DNA of 64,000 nt from Panagrolaimus kolymaensis (taxonomy: Eukaryota; Nematoda; Chromadorea; Rhabditida; Panagrolaimidae). Positions 15,187-30,425 of the stretch are shown piece after piece. The notes beneath the pieces were generated by a model that had not been told where the DNA came from, searched no databases, and saw only the letters and a program-made list of their open reading frames with translations. The stretch is from contig JAJQJQ010000029.1 in assembly GCA_028622995.1 (NCBI GenBank), positions 620,001 through 684,000 of the forward strand, written 5' to 3'. The translations under genes were made by a program, and so were the position numbers. How positions within the stretch are numbered: the first letter of the stretch is position 1; each line of letters starts with the position of its first letter.

Positions 15187-18100
15187 CATTGAAACTTTTT
15201 CTTTTCTATTTACTTTAAAAATTTTTGAAAATCGATTTCGCTCTTGAAAGCGAATGAGAGATTTTTAATTAAATAAAATAACATAAAAATGAAGAAATTT
15301 TTGTCGAAGCTTTTAATATTTGGCATTGAAACTTTTTGTTTTCTATTTACTTTAAAAATTTTTGAAAATCGATTCTGCTCTTGAAAGCGAATGAGAGATT
15401 ATTAAATAAATAAAATAACATAAAAATGAAGAAATTTTTGTCGAAGCTTTTTATATTTGGCATTGAAACTTTTTCTTTTCTATTTACTTTAAAAATTTTT
15501 GAAAATCGATTTCGCTCTTGAAAGCGAATGAGAGATTTTTAATTAAATAAAATAACATAAAAATGAAGAAATTTTTGTCGAAGCTTTTAATATTTGGCAT
15601 TGAAACTTTTTGTTTTCTATTTACTTTAAAAATTTTTGAAAATCGATTCTGCTCTTGAAAGCGAATGAGAGATTATTAAATAAATAAAATAACATAAAAA
15701 TGAAGAAATTTTTGTCGAAGCTTTTTATATTTGGCATTGAAACTTTTAACATTCTATAAATAAAATTTTTTTTGAAAATCGATTCTGCTCTTGAAAGCGA
15801 ATGAGAGATTTTTAATTAAATAAAATAACATAAAAATGAAGAAATTTTTGTCGAAGCTTTTAATATTTGGCATTGAAACTTTTTGTTTTCTATTTACTTT
15901 AAAAATTTTTGAAAATCGATTTCGCTCTTGAAAGCGAATGAGAGATTTTTAATTAAATAAAATAACATAAAAATGAAGAAATTTTTGTCGAAGCTTTTAA
16001 TATTTGGCATTGAAACTTTTTGTTTTCTATTTACTTTAAAAATTTTTGAAAATCGATTCTGCTCTTGAAAGCGAATGAGAGATTATTAAATAAATAAAAT
16101 AACATAAAAATGAAGAAATTTTTGTCGAAACTTTTAATATTTGGCATTGAAACTTTTTGTTTTCTATTTACTTTAAAAATTTTTGAAAATCGATTCTGCT
16201 CTTGAAAGCGAATGAGAGATTATTAAATAAATAAAATAACATAAAAATGAAGAAATTTTTGTCGAAGCTTTTTATATTTGGCATTGAAACTTTTAACATT
16301 CTATAAATAAAATTTTTTTTGAAAATCGATTCTGCTCTTGAAAGCGAATGAGAGATTTTTAATTAAATAAAATAACATAAAAATGAAGAAATTTTTGTCG
16401 AAGCTTTTAATATTTGGCATTGAAACTTTTTGTTTTCTATTTACTTTAAAAATTTTTGAAAATCGATTTCGCTCTTGAAAGCGAATGAGAGATTTTTAAT
16501 TAAATAAAATAACATAAAAATGAAGAAATTTTTGTCGAAGCTTTTAATATTTGGCATTGAAACTTTTTGTTTTCTATTTACTTTAAAAATTTTTGAAAAT
16601 CGATTTCGCTCTTGAAAGCGAATGAGAGATTTTTAATTAAATAAAATAACATAAAAATGAAGAAATTTTTGTCGAAGCTTTTAATATTTGGCATTGAAAC
16701 TTTTTGTTTTCTATTTACTTTAAAAATTTTTGAAAATCGATTCTGCTCTTGAAAGCGAATGAGAGATTATTAAATAAATAAAATAACATAAAAATGAAGA
16801 AATTTTTGTCGAAACTTTTAATATTTGGCATTGAAACTTTTTGTTTTCTATTTACTTTAAAAATTTTTGAAAATCGATTCTGCTCTTGAAAGCGAATGAG
16901 AGATTATTAAATAAATAAAATAACATAAAAATGAAGAAATTTTTGTCGAAGCTTTTTATATTTGGCATTGAAACTTTTAACATTCTATAAATAAAATTTT
17001 TTTTGAAAATCGATTCTGCTCTTGAAAGCGAATGAGAGATTTTTAATTAAATAAAATAACATAAAAATGAAGAAATTTTTGTCGAAGCTTTTAATATTTG
17101 GCATTGAAACTTTTTGTTTTCTATTTACTTTAAAAATTTTTGAAAATCGATTCTGCTCTTGAAAGCGAATGAGAGATTATTAAATAAATAAAATAACATA
17201 AAAATGAAGAAATTTTTGTCGAAGCTTTTTATATTTGGCATTGAAACTTTTAACATTCTATAAATAAAATTTTTTTTGAAAATCGATTCTGCTCTTGAAA
17301 GCGAATGAGAGATTTTTAATTAAATAAAATAACATAAAAATGAAGAAATTTTTGTCGAAGCTTTTAATATTTGGCATTGAAACTTTTTGTTTTCTATTTA
17401 CTTTAAAAATTTTTGAAAATCGATTTCGCTCTTGAAAGCGAATGAGAGATTTTTAATTAAATAAAATAACATAAAAATGAAGAAATTTTTGTCGAAGCTT
17501 TTAATATTTGGCATTGAAACTTTTTGTTTTCTATTTACTTTAAAAATTTTTGAAAATCGATTTCGCTCTTGAAAGCGAATGAGAGATTTTTAATTAAATA
17601 AAATAACATAAAAATGAAGAAATTTTTGTCGAAGCTTTTAATATTTGGCATTGAAACTTTTTGTTTTCTATTTACTTTAAAAATTTTTGAAAATCGATTT
17701 CGCTCTTGAAAGCGAATGAGAGATTTTTAATTAAATAAAATAACATAAAAATGAAGAAATTTTTGTCGAAGCTTTTAATATTTGGCATTGAAACTTTTTC
17801 TTTTCTATTTACTTTAAAAATTTTTGAAAATCGATTTCGCTCTTGAAAGCGAATGAGAGATTTTTAATTAAATAAAATAACATAAAAATGAAGAAATTTT
17901 TGTCGAAGCTTTTTATATTTGGCATTGAAACTTTTAACATTCTATAAATAAAATTTTTTTTGAAAATCGATTCTGCTCTTGAAAGCGAATGAGAGATTTT
18001 TAATTAAATAAAATAACATAAAAATGAAGAAATTTTTGTCGAAGCTTTTAATATTTGGCAAAGAAACTTTTATCACTCTATAAATAAAATTTTTTTTGAA

Positions 18101-21100
18101 AATCGATTCTGCTCTTGAAAGCGAATGAGAGATTTTTAATTAAATAAAATAACATAAAAATGAAGAAATTTTTGTCGAAGCTTTTAATATTTGGCATTTA
18201 AACTTTTTGTTTTCTATTTACTTTAAAAATTTTTGAAAATCGATTTCGCTCTTGAAAGCGAATGAGAGATTTTTAATTAAATAAAATAACATAAAAATGA
18301 AGAAATTTTTGTCGAAGCTTTTAATATTCGGCATTGAAACTTTTAACACTCTAAAAATAAAAAATTTTTTGAAAATCGATTCTCCTCTTGAAAGCGAATG
18401 AGAGGTCATTAAATAAATAAAATAACATAAAAATGAAGAAATTTTTGTCGAAACTTTTAATATTTGGCATTGAAACTTTTTCTTTTCTATTTACTTTAAA
18501 AATTTTTGAAAATCGATTTCGCTCTTGAAAGCGAATGAGAGATTTTTAATTAAATAAAATAACATAAAAATGAAGAAATTTTTGTCGAAGCTTTTAATAT
18601 TTGGCAAAGAAACTTTTATCACTCTATAAATAAAATTTTTTTTGAAAATCGATTCTGCTCTTGAAAGCGAATGAGAGATTTTTAATTAAATAAAATAACA
18701 TAAAAATGAAGAAATTTTTGTCGAAGCTTTTAATATTCGGCATTGAAACTTTTTGTTTTCTATTTACTTTAAAAATTTTTGAAAATCGATTTCGCTCTTG
18801 AAAGCGAATGAGAGATTTTTAATTAAATAAAATAACATAAAAATGAAGAAATTTTTGTCGAAGCTTTTAATATTCGGCATTGAAACTTTTAACACTCTAA
18901 AAATAAAAAATTTTTTGAAAATCGATTCTCCTCTTGAAAGCGAATGAGAGGTCATTAAATAAATAAAATAACATAAAAATGAAGAAATTTTTGTCGAAAC
19001 TTTTAATATTTGGCATTGAAACTTTTTCTTTTCTATTTACTTTAAAAATTTTTGAAAATCGATTTCGCTCTTGAAAGCGAATGAGAGATTTTTAATTAAA
19101 TAAAATAACATAAAAATGAAGAAATTTTTGTCGAAGCTTTTAATATTCGGCATTGAAACTTTTAACACTCTAAAAATAAAAAATTTTTTGAAAATCGATT
19201 CTCCTCTTGAAAGCGAATGAGAGGTCATTAAATAAATAAAATAACATAAAAATGAAGAAATTTTTGTCGAAACTTTTAATATTTGGCATTGAAACTTTTT
19301 CTTTTCTATTTACTTTAAAAATTTTTGAAAATCGATTTCGCTCTTGAAAGCGAATGAGAGATTTTTAATTAAATAAAATAACATAAAAATGAAGAAATTT
19401 TTGTCGAAGCTTTTAATATTTGGCAAAGAAACTTTTATCACTCTATAAATAAAATTTTTTTTGAAAATCGATTCTGCTCTTGAAAGCGAATGAGAGATTT
19501 TTAATTAAATAAAATAACATAAAAATGAAGAAATTTTTGTCGAAGCTTTTAATATTTGGCATTTAAACTTTTTGTTTTCTATTTACTTTAAAAATTTTTG
19601 AAAATCGATTTCGCTCTTGAAAGCGAATGAGAGATTTTTAATTAAATAAAATAACATAAAAATGAAGAAATTTTTGTCGAAGCTTTTAATATTCGGCATT
19701 GAAACTTTTAACACTCTAAAAATAAAAAATTTTTTGAAAATCGATTCTCCTCTTGAAAGCGAATGAGAGGTCATTAAATAAATAAAATAACATAAAAATG
19801 AAGAAATTTTTGTCGAAACTTTTAATATTTGGCATTGAAACTTTTTCTTTTCTATTTACTTTAAAAATTTTTGAAAATCGATTTCGCTCTTGAAAGCGAA
19901 TGAGAGATTTTTAATTAAATAAAATAACATAAAAATGAAGAAATTTTTGTCGAAGCTTTTAATATTTGGCAAAGAAACTTTTATCACTCTATAAATAAAA
20001 TTTTTTTTGAAAATCGATTCTGCTCTTGAAAGCGAATGAGAGATTTTTAATTAAATAAAATAACATAAAAATGAAGAAATTTTTGTCGAAGCTTTTAATA
20101 TTCGGCATTGAAACTTTTAACACTCTAAAAATAAAAAATTTTTTGAAAATCGATTCTCCTCTTGAAAGCGAATGAGAGGTCATTAAATAAATAAAATAAC
20201 ATAAAAATGAAGAAATTTTTGTCGAAGCTTTTAATATTTGGCATTTAAACTTTTTGTTTTCTATTTACTTTAAAAATTTTTGAAAATCGATTTCGCTCTT
20301 GAAAGCGAATGAGAGATTTTTAATTAAATAAAATAACATAAAAATGAAGAAATTTTTGTCGAAGCTTTTAATATTCGGCATTGAAACTTTTAACACTCTA
20401 AAAATAAAAAATTTTTTGAAAATCGATTCTCCTCTTGAAAGCGAATGAGAGGTCATTAAATAAATAAAATAACATAAAAATGAAGAAATTTTTGTCGAAA
20501 CTTTTAATATTTGGCATTGAAACTTTTTCTTTTCTATTTACTTTAAAAATTTTTGAAAATCGATTTCGCTCTTGAAAGCGAATGAGAGATTTTTAATTAA
20601 ATAAAATAACATAAAAATGAAGAAATTTTTGTCGAAGCTTTTAATATTTGGCATTTAAACTTTTTGTTTTCTATTTACTTTAATAATTTTTGAAAATCGA
20701 TTTCGCTCTTGAAAGCGAATGAGAGATTTTTAATTAAATAAAATAACATAAAAATGAAGAAATTTTTGTCGAAGCTTTTTATATTTGGCATTGAAACTTT
20801 TAACATTCTATAAATAAAATTTTTTTTGAAAATCGATTCTGCTCTTGAAAGCGAATGAGAGATTTTTAATTAAATAAAATAACATAAAAATGAAGAAATT
20901 TTTGTCGAAGCTTTTAATATTTGGCATTGAAACTTTTTGTTTTCTATTTACTTTAAAAATTTTTGAAAATCGATTCTGCTCTTGAAAGCGAATGAGAGGT
21001 CATTAAATAAATAAAATAACATAAAAATGAAGAAATTTTTGTCGAAGCTTTTTATATTTGGCATTGAAACTTTTAACATTCTATAAATAAAATTTTTTTT

Positions 21101-24100
21101 GAAAATCGATTCTCCTCTTTAAAGCGAATGAGAGGTCATTAAATAAATAAAATAACATAAAAATGAAGAAATTTTTGTCGAAACTTTTAATATTTGGCAT
21201 TGAAACTTTTTTTTTTCTATTTACTTTAAAAATTTTTGAAAATCGATTTCGCTCTTGAAAGCGAATGAGAGATTTTTAATTAAATAAAATAACATAAAAA
21301 TGAAGAAATTTTTGTCGAAGCTTTTTATATTTGGCATTGAAACTTTTAACATTCTATAAATAAAATTTTTTTTGAAAATCGATTCTGCTCTTGAAAGCGA
21401 ATGAGAGATTTTTAATTAAATAAAATAACATAAAAATGAAGAAATTTTTGTCGAAGCTTTTAATATTTGGCAAAGAAACTTTTATCACTCTATAAATAAA
21501 ATTTTTTTTGAAAATCGATTCTGCTCTTGAAAGCGAATGAGAGATTTTTAATTAAATAAAATAACATAAAAATGAAGAAATTTTTGTCGAAGCTTTTAAT
21601 ATTTGGCATTTAAACTTTTTGTTTTCTATTTACTTTAAAAATTTTTGAAAATCGATTTCGCTCTTGAAAGCGAATGAGAGATTTTTAATTAAATAAAATA
21701 ACATAAAAATGAAGAAATTTTTGTCGAAGCTTTTAATATTCGGCATTGAAACTTTTAACACTCTAAAAATAAAAATTTTTTTGAAAATCGATTCTCCTCT
21801 TGAAAGCGAATGAGAGATTTTTAATTAAATAAAATAACATAAAAATGAAGAAATTTTTGTCGAAGCTTTTAATATTTGGCATTGAAACTTTTTGTTTTCT
21901 ATTTACTTTAAAAATTTTTGAAAATCGATTCTGCTCTTGAAAGCGAATGAGAGGTCATTAAATAAATAAAATAACATAAAAATGAAGAAATTTTTGTCGA
22001 AGCTTTTAATATTTGGCATTGAAACTTTTTGTTTTCTATTTACTTTAAAAATTTTTGAAAATCGATTTCGTTCTTGAAAGCGAATGAGAGATTATTAAAT
22101 AAATAAAATAACATAAAAATGAAGAAATTTTTGTCGAAGCTTTTTATATTTGGCATTGAAACTTTTAACATTCTATAAATAAAATTTTTTTTGAAAATCG
22201 ATTCTCCTCTTTAAAGCGAATGAGAGGTCATTAAATAAATAAAATAACATAAAAATGAAGAAATTTTTGTCGAAACTTTTAATATTTGGCATTGAAACTT
22301 TTTCTTTTCTATTTACTTTAAAAATTTTTGAAAATCGATTTCGCTCTTGAAAGCGAATGAGAGATTTTTAATTAAATAAAATAACATAAAAATGAAGAAA
22401 TTTTTGTCGAAGCTTTTTATATTTGGCATTGAAACTTTTAACATTCTATAAATAAAATTTTTTTTGAAAATCGATTCTGCTCTTGAAAGCGAATGAGAGA
22501 TTTTTAATTAAATAAAATAACATAAAAATGAAGAAATTTTTGTCGAAGCTTTTAATATTTGGCAAAGAAACTTTTATCACTCTATAAATAAAATTTTTTT
22601 TGAAAATCGATTCTGCTCTTGAAAGCGAATGAGAGATTTTTAATTAAATAAAATAACATAAAAATGAAGAAATTTTTGTCGAAGCTTTTAATATTTGGCA
22701 TTTAAACTTTTTGTTTTCTATTTACTTTAAAAATTTTTGAAAATCGATTTCGCTCTTGAAAGCGAATGAGAGATTTTTAATTAAATAAAATAACATAAAA
22801 ATGAAGAAATTTTTGTCGAAGCTTTTAATATTCGGCATTGAAACTTTTAACACTCTAAAAATAAAAAATTTTTTGAAAATCGATTCTCCTCTTGAAAGCG
22901 AATGAGAGGTCATTAAATAAATAAAATAACATAAAAATGAAGAAATTTTTGTCGAAACTTTTAATATTTGGCATTGAAACTTTTTCTTTTCTATTTACTT
23001 TAAAAATTTTTGAAAATCGATTTCGCTCTTGAAAGCGAATGAGAGATTTTTAATTAAATAAAATAACATAAAAATGAAGAAATTTTTGTCGAAGCTTTTA
23101 ATATTTGGCATTTAAACTTTTTGTTTTCTATTTACTTTAAAAATTTTTGAAAATCGATTTCGCTCTTGAAAGCGAATGAGAGATTTTTAATTAAATAAAA
23201 TAACATAAAAATGAAGAAATTTTTGTCGAAGCTTTTAATATTCGGCATTGAAACTTTTAACACTCTAAAAATAAAAAATTTTTTGAAAATCGATTCTCCT
23301 CTTGAAAGCGAATGAGAGGTCATTAAATAAATAAAATAACATAAAAATGAAGAAATTTTTGTCGAAACTTTTAATATTTGGCATTGAAACTTTTTCTTTT
23401 CTATTTACTTTAAAAATTTTTGAAAATCGATTTCGCTCTTGAAAGCGAATGAGAGATTTTTAATTAAATAAAATAACATAAAAATGAAGAAATTTTTGTC
23501 GAAGCTTTTTATATTTGGCATTGAAACTTTTAACATTCTATAAATAAAATTTTTTTTGAAAATCGATTCTGCTCTTGAAAGCGAATGAGAGATTTTTAAT
23601 TAAATAAAATAACATAAAAATGAAGAAATTTTTGTCGAAGCTTTTAATATTTGGCAAAGAAACTTTTATCACTCTATAAATAAAATTTTTTTTGAAAATC
23701 GATTCTGCTCTTGAAAGCGAATGAGAGATTTTTAATTAAATAAAATAACATAAAAATGAAGAAATTTTTGTCGAAGCTTTTAATATTTGGCATTTAAACT
23801 TTTTGTTTTCTATTTACTTTAAAAATTTTTGAAAATCGATTTCGCTCTTGAAAGCGAATGAGAGATTTTTAATTAAATAAAATAACATAAAAATGAAGAA
23901 ATTTTTGTCGAAGCTTTTAATATTCGGCATTGAAACTTTTAACACTCTAAAAATAAAAAATTTTTTGAAAATCGATTCTCCTCTTGAAAGCGAATGAGAG
24001 GTCATTAAATAAATAAAATAACATAAAAATGAAGAAATTTTTGTCGAAACTTTTAATATTTGGCATTGAAACTTTTTCTTTTCTATTTACTTTAAAAATT

Positions 24101-26744
24101 TTTGAAAATCGATTTCGCTCTTGAAAGCGAATGAGAGATTTTTAATTAAATAAAATAACATAAAAATGAAGAAATTTTTGTCGAAGCTTTTAATATTTGG
24201 CATTTAAACTTTTTGTTTTCTATTTACTTTAAAAATTTTTGAAAATCGATTTCGCTCTTGAAAGCGAATGAGAGATTTTTAATTAAATAAAATAACATAA
24301 AAATGAAGAAATTTTTGTCGAAGCTTTTTATATTTGGCATTGAAACTTTTAACATTCTATAAATAAAATTTTTTTTGAAAATCGATTCTGCTCTTGAAAG
24401 CGAATGAGAGATTTTTAATTAAATAAAATAACATAAAAATGAAGAAATTTTTGTCGAAGCTTTTAATATTTGGCAAAGAAACTTTTATCACTCTATAAAT
24501 AAAATTTTTTTTGAAAATCGATTCTGCTCTTGAAAGCGAATGAGAGATTTTTAATTAAATAAAATAACATAAAAATGAAGAAATTTTTGTCGAAGCTTTT
24601 AATATTTGGCATTGAAACTTTTTGTTTTCTATTTACTTTAAAAATTTTTGAAAATCGATTTCGTTCTTGAAAGCGAATGAGAGATTATTAAATAAATAAA
24701 ATAACATAAAAATGAAGAAATTTTTGTCGAAGCTTTTAATATTTGGCATTGAAACTTTTTGTTTTCTATTTACTTTAAAAATTTTTGAAAATCGATTCTG
24801 CTCTTGAAAGCGAATGAGAGGTCATTAAATAAATAAAATAACATAAAAATGAAGAAATTTTTGTCGAAGCTTTTAATATTTGGCATTGAAACTTTTTGTT
24901 TTCTATTTACTTTAAAAATTTTTGAAAATCGATTTCGTTCTTGAAAGCGAATGAGAGATTATTAAATAAATAAAATAACATAAAAATGAAGAAATTTTTG
25001 TCGAAGCTTTTAATATTTGGCATTGAAACTTTTTGTTTTCTATTTACTTTAAAAATTTTTGAAAATCGATTCTGCTCTTGAAAGCGAATGAGAGGTCATT
25101 AAATAAATAAAATAACATAAAAATGAAGAAATTTTTGTCGAAGCTTTTAATATTTGGCATTGAAACTTTTTGTTTTCTATTTACTTTAAAAATTTTTGAA
25201 AATCGATTCTGCTCTTGAAAGCGAATGAGAGATTATTAAATAAATAAAATAACATAAAAATGAAGAAATTTTTGTCGAAGCTTTTTATATTTGGCATTGA
25301 AACTTTTATCACTCTATAAATAAAATTTTTTTTGAAAATCGATTCTGCTCTTGAAAGCGAATGAGAGATTTTTAATTAAATAAAATAACATAAAAATGAA
25401 GAAATTTTTGTCGAAGCTTTTAATATTTGGCATTTAAACTTTTTCTTTTCTATTTACTTTAAAAATTTTTGAAAATCGATTTCGCTCTTGAAAGCGAATG
25501 AGAGATTATTAAATAAATAAAATAACATAAAAATGAAGAAATTTTTGTCGAAGCTTTTAATATTTGGCATTGAAACTTTTTGTTTTCTATTTACTTTAAA
25601 AATTTTTGAAAATCGATTTCGTTCTTGAAAGCGAATGAGAGATTATTAAATAAATAAAATAACATAAAAATGAAGAAATTTTTGTCGAAGCTTTTAATAT
25701 TTGGCATTGAAACTTTTTGTTTTCTATTTACTTTAAAAATTTTTGAAAATCGATTTCGTTCTTGAAAGCGAATGAGAGATTATTAAATAAATAAAATAAC
25801 ATAAAAATGAAGAAATTTTTGTCGAAGCTTTTAATATTTGGCATTGAAACTTTTAACATTCTATAAATAAAATTTTTTTTGAAAATCGATTCTGCTCTTG
25901 AAAGCGAATGAGAGATTATTAAATAAATAAAATAACATAAAAATGAAGAAATTTTTGTCGAAGCTTTTAATATTTGGCATTGAAACTTTTTGTTTTCTAT
26001 TTACTTTAAAAATTTTTGAAAATCGATTTCGTTCTTGAAAGCGAATGAGAGATTATTAAATAAATAAAATAACATAAAAATGAAGAAATTTTTGTCGAAG
26101 CTTTTAATATTTGGCATTGAAACTTTTTGTTTTCTATTTACTTTAAAAATTTTTGAAAATCGATTTCGTTCTTGAAAGCGAATGAGAGATTATTAAATAA
26201 ATAAAATAACATAAAAATGAAGAAATTTTTGTCGAAGCTTTTAATATTTGGCATTGAAACTTTTATCACTCTATAAATAAAATTTTTTTTGAAAATCGAT
26301 TCTGCTCTTGAAAGCGAATGAGAGATTTTTAATTAAATAAAATAACATAAAAATGAAGAAATTTTTGTCGAAGCTTTTAATATTTGGCATTTAAACTTTT
26401 TGTTTTCTATTTACTTTAAAAATTTTTGAAAATCGATTTCGCTCTTGAAAGCGAATGAGAGATTTTTAATTAAATAAAATAACATAAAAATGAAGAAATT
26501 TTTGTCGAAGCTTTTAATATTCGGCATTGAAACTTTTAACACTCTAAAAATAAAAATTTTTTTGAAAATCGATTCTCCTCTTGAAAGCGAATGAGAGGTC
26601 ATTAAATAAATAAAATAACATAAAAATGAAGAAATTTTTGTCGAAACTTTTAATATTTGGCATTGAAACTTTTTCTTTTCTATTTACTTTAAAAATTTTT
26701 GAAAATCGATTTCGCTCTTGAAAGCGAATGAGAGATTTTTAATT

Positions 26745-29700
26745 AAATAAAATAACATAAAAATGAAGAAATTTTTGTCGAAGCTTTTAATATTTGGCAT
26801 TGAAACTTTTTGTTTTCTATTTACTTTAAAAATTTTTGAAAATCGATTCTGCTCTTGAAAGCGAATGAGAGGTCATTAAATAAATAAAATAACATAAAAA
26901 TGAAGAAATTTTTGTCGAAGCTTTTAATATTTGGCATTGAAACTTTTTGTTTTCTATTTACTTTAAAAATTTTTGAAAATCGATTTCGTTCTTGAAAGCG
27001 AATGAGAGATTATTAAATAAATAAAATAACATAAAAATGAAGAAATTTTTGTCGAAGCTTTTTATATTTGGCATTGAAACTTTTAACATTCTATAAATAA
27101 AATTTTTTTTGAAAATCGATTCTGCTCTTGAAAGCGAATGAGAGATTATTAAATAAATAAAATAACATAAAAATGAAGAAATTTTTGTCGAAGCTTTTAA
27201 TATTTGGCATTGAAACTTTTTGTTTTCAATTTACTTTAAAAATTTTTGAAAATCGATTTCGTTCTTGAAAGCGAATGAGAGATTATTAAATAAATAAAAT
27301 AACATAAAAATGAAGAAATTTTTGTCGAAGCTTTTAATATTTGGCATTGAAACTTTTTGTTTTCTATTTACTTTAAAAATTTTTGAAAATCGATTTCGCT
27401 CTTGAAAGCGAATGAGAGATTATTAAATAAATAAAATAACATAAAAATGAAGAAAATTTTGTCGAAGCTTTTAATATTTGGCATTGAAACTTTTTGTTTT
27501 CTATTTACTTTAAAAATTTTTGAAAATCGATTTCGCTCTTGAAAGCGAATGAGAGATTTTTAATTAAATAAAATAACATAAAAATGAAGAAATTTTTGTC
27601 GAAGCTTTTAATATTTAGCAAAGAAACTTTTATCACTCTATAAATAAAATTTTTTTTGAAAATCGATTCTGCTCTTGAAAGCGAATGAGAGGTCATTAAA
27701 TAAATAAAATAACATAAAAATGAAGAAATTTTTGTCGAAACTTTTAATATTTGGCATTGAAACTTTTTCTTTTCTATTTACTTTAAAAATTTTTTAAAAT
27801 CGATTTCGCTCTTGAAAGCGAATGAGAGATTTTTAATTAAATAAAATAACATAAAAATGAAGAAATTTTTGTCGAAGCTTTTAATATTTGGCATTGAAAC
27901 TTTTATCACTCTATAAATAAAATTTTTTTTGAAAATCGATTCTGCTCTTGAAAGCGAATGAGAGATTTTTAATTAAATAAAATAACATAAAAATGAAGAA
28001 ATTTTTGTCGAAGCTTTTAATATTTAGCAAAGAAACTTTTATCACTCTATAAATAAAATTTTTTTTGAAAATCGATTCTGCTCTTGAAAGCGAATGAGAG
28101 GTCATTAAATAAATAAAATAACATAAAAATGAAGAAATTTTTGTCGAAACTTTTAATATTTGGCATTGAAACTTTTTCTTTTCTATTTACTTTAAAAATT
28201 TTTTAAAATCGATTTCGCTCTTGAAAGCGAATGAGAGATTTTTAATTAAATAAAATAACATAAAAATGAAGAAATTTTTGTCGAAGCTTTTAATATTTGG
28301 CATTGAAACTTTTATCACTCTATAAATAAAATTTTTTTTGAAAATCGATTCTGCTCTTGAAAGCGAATGAGAGATTTTTAATTAAATAAAATAACATAAA
28401 AATGAAGAAATTTTTGTCGAAGCTTTTAATATTTAGCAAAGAAACTTTTATCACTCTATAAATAAAATTTTTTTTGAAAATCGATTCTGCTCTTGAAAGC
28501 GAATGAGAGGTCATTAAATAAATAAAATAACATAAAAATGAAGAAATTTTTGTCGAAACTTTTAATATTTAGCAAAGAAACTTTTATCACTCTATAAATA
28601 AAATTTTTTTTGAAAATCGATTCTGCTCTTGAAAGCGAATGAGAGATTTTTAATTAAATAAAATAACATAAAAATGAAGAAATTTTTGTCGAAGCTTTTA
28701 ATATTTGGCATTGAAACTTTTTGTTTTCTATTTACTTTAAAAATTTTTGAAAATCGATTCTGCTCTTGAAAGCGAATGAGAGGTCATTAAATAAATAAAA
28801 TAACATAAAAATGAAGAAATTTTTGTCGAAGCTTTTAATATTTGGCATTGAAACTTTTTGTTTTCTATTTACTTTAAAAATTTTTGAAAATCGATTTCGT
28901 TCTTGAAAGCGAATGAGAGATTATTAAATAAATAAAATAACATAAAAATGAAGAAATTTTTGTCGAAGCTTTTTATATTTGGCATTGAAACTTTTAACAT
29001 TCTATAAATAAAATTTTTTTTGAAAATCGATTCTGCTCTTGAAAGCGAATGAGAGATTATTAAATAAATAAAATAACATAAAAATGAAGAAATTTTTGTC
29101 GAAGCTTTTAATATTTGGCATTGAAACTTTTTGTTTTCAATTTACTTTAAAAATTTTTGAAAATCGATTTCGTTCTTGAAAGCGAATGAGAGATTATTAA
29201 ATAAATAAAATAACATAAAAATGAAGAAATTTTTGTCGAAGCTTTTAATATTTGGCATTGAAACTTTTTGTTTTTTATTTACTTTAAAAATTTTTGAAAA
29301 TCGATTTCGCTCTTGAAAGCGAATGAGAGATTATTAAATAAATAAAATAACATAAAAATGAAGAAAATTTTGTCGAAGCTTTTAATATTTGGCATTGAAA
29401 CTTTTTGTTTTCTATTTACTTTAAAAATTTTTGAAAATCGATTTCGCTCTTGAAAGCGAATGAGAGATTTTTAATTAAATAAAATAACATAAAAATGAAG
29501 AAATTTTTGTCGAAGCTTTTAATATTTGGCATTGAAACTTTTATCACTCTATAAATAAAATTTTTTTTGAAAATCGATTCTGCTCTTGAAAGCGAATGAG
29601 AGATTTTTAATTAAATAAAATAACATAAAAATGAAGAAATTTTTGTCGAAGCTTTTAATATTTAGCAAAGAAACTTTTATCACTCTATAAATAAAATTTT

Positions 29701-30425
29701 TTTTGAAAATCGATTCTGCTCTTGAAAGCGAATGAGAGGTCATTAAATAAATAAAATAACATAAAAATGAAGAAATTTTTGTCGAAACTTTTAATATTTG
29801 GCATTGAAACTTTTTCTTTTCTATTTACTTTAAAAATTTTTTAAAATCGATTTCGCTCTTGAAAGCGAATGAGAGATTTTTAATTAAATAAAATAACATA
29901 AAAATGAAGAAATTTTTGTCGAAGCTTTTAATATTTGGCATTGAAACTTTTATCACTCTATAAATAAAATTTTTTTTGAAAATCGATTCTGCTCTTGAAA
30001 GCGAATGAGAGGTCATTAAATAAATAAAATAACATAAAAATGAAGAAATTTTTGTCGAAACTTTTAATATTTAGCAAAGAAACTTTTATCACTCTATAAA
30101 TAAAATTTTTTTTGAAAATCGATTCTGCTCTTGAAAGCGAATGAGAGATTTTTAATTAAATAAAATAACATAAAAATGAAGAAATTTTTGTCGAAGCTTT
30201 TAATATTTGGCATTGAAACTTTTTGTTTTCTATTTACTTTAAAAATTTTTGAAAATCGATTTCGCTCTTGAAAGCGAATGAGAGATTTTTAATTAAATAA
30301 AATAACATAAAAATGAAGAAATTTTTGTCGAAGCTTTTAATATTTAGCAAAGAAACTTTTATCACTCTATAAATAAAATTTTTTTTGAAAATCGATTCTG
30401 CTCTTGAAAGCGAATGAGAGGTCAT
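26745..30425. repeat. Rearranged higher-order block with 1911-bp and 409-bp periods
   Basis: Segments of about 865 bp at 26745-27610 and 28656-29521 are nearly identical at a 1911-base offset, sharing the private TGTTTTCAATTTACT variant (27221 and 29132) and the AAGAAAATTTTGTCG variant. Right of each, trimers of 409 bp with a TTTAGCAAAG monomer and an ATTTTTTAAAATCG monomer recur (27.5-28.5 kb and again near 29.5-30.4 kb). The mixed periods suggest successive unequal exchanges. Confidence 0.7.
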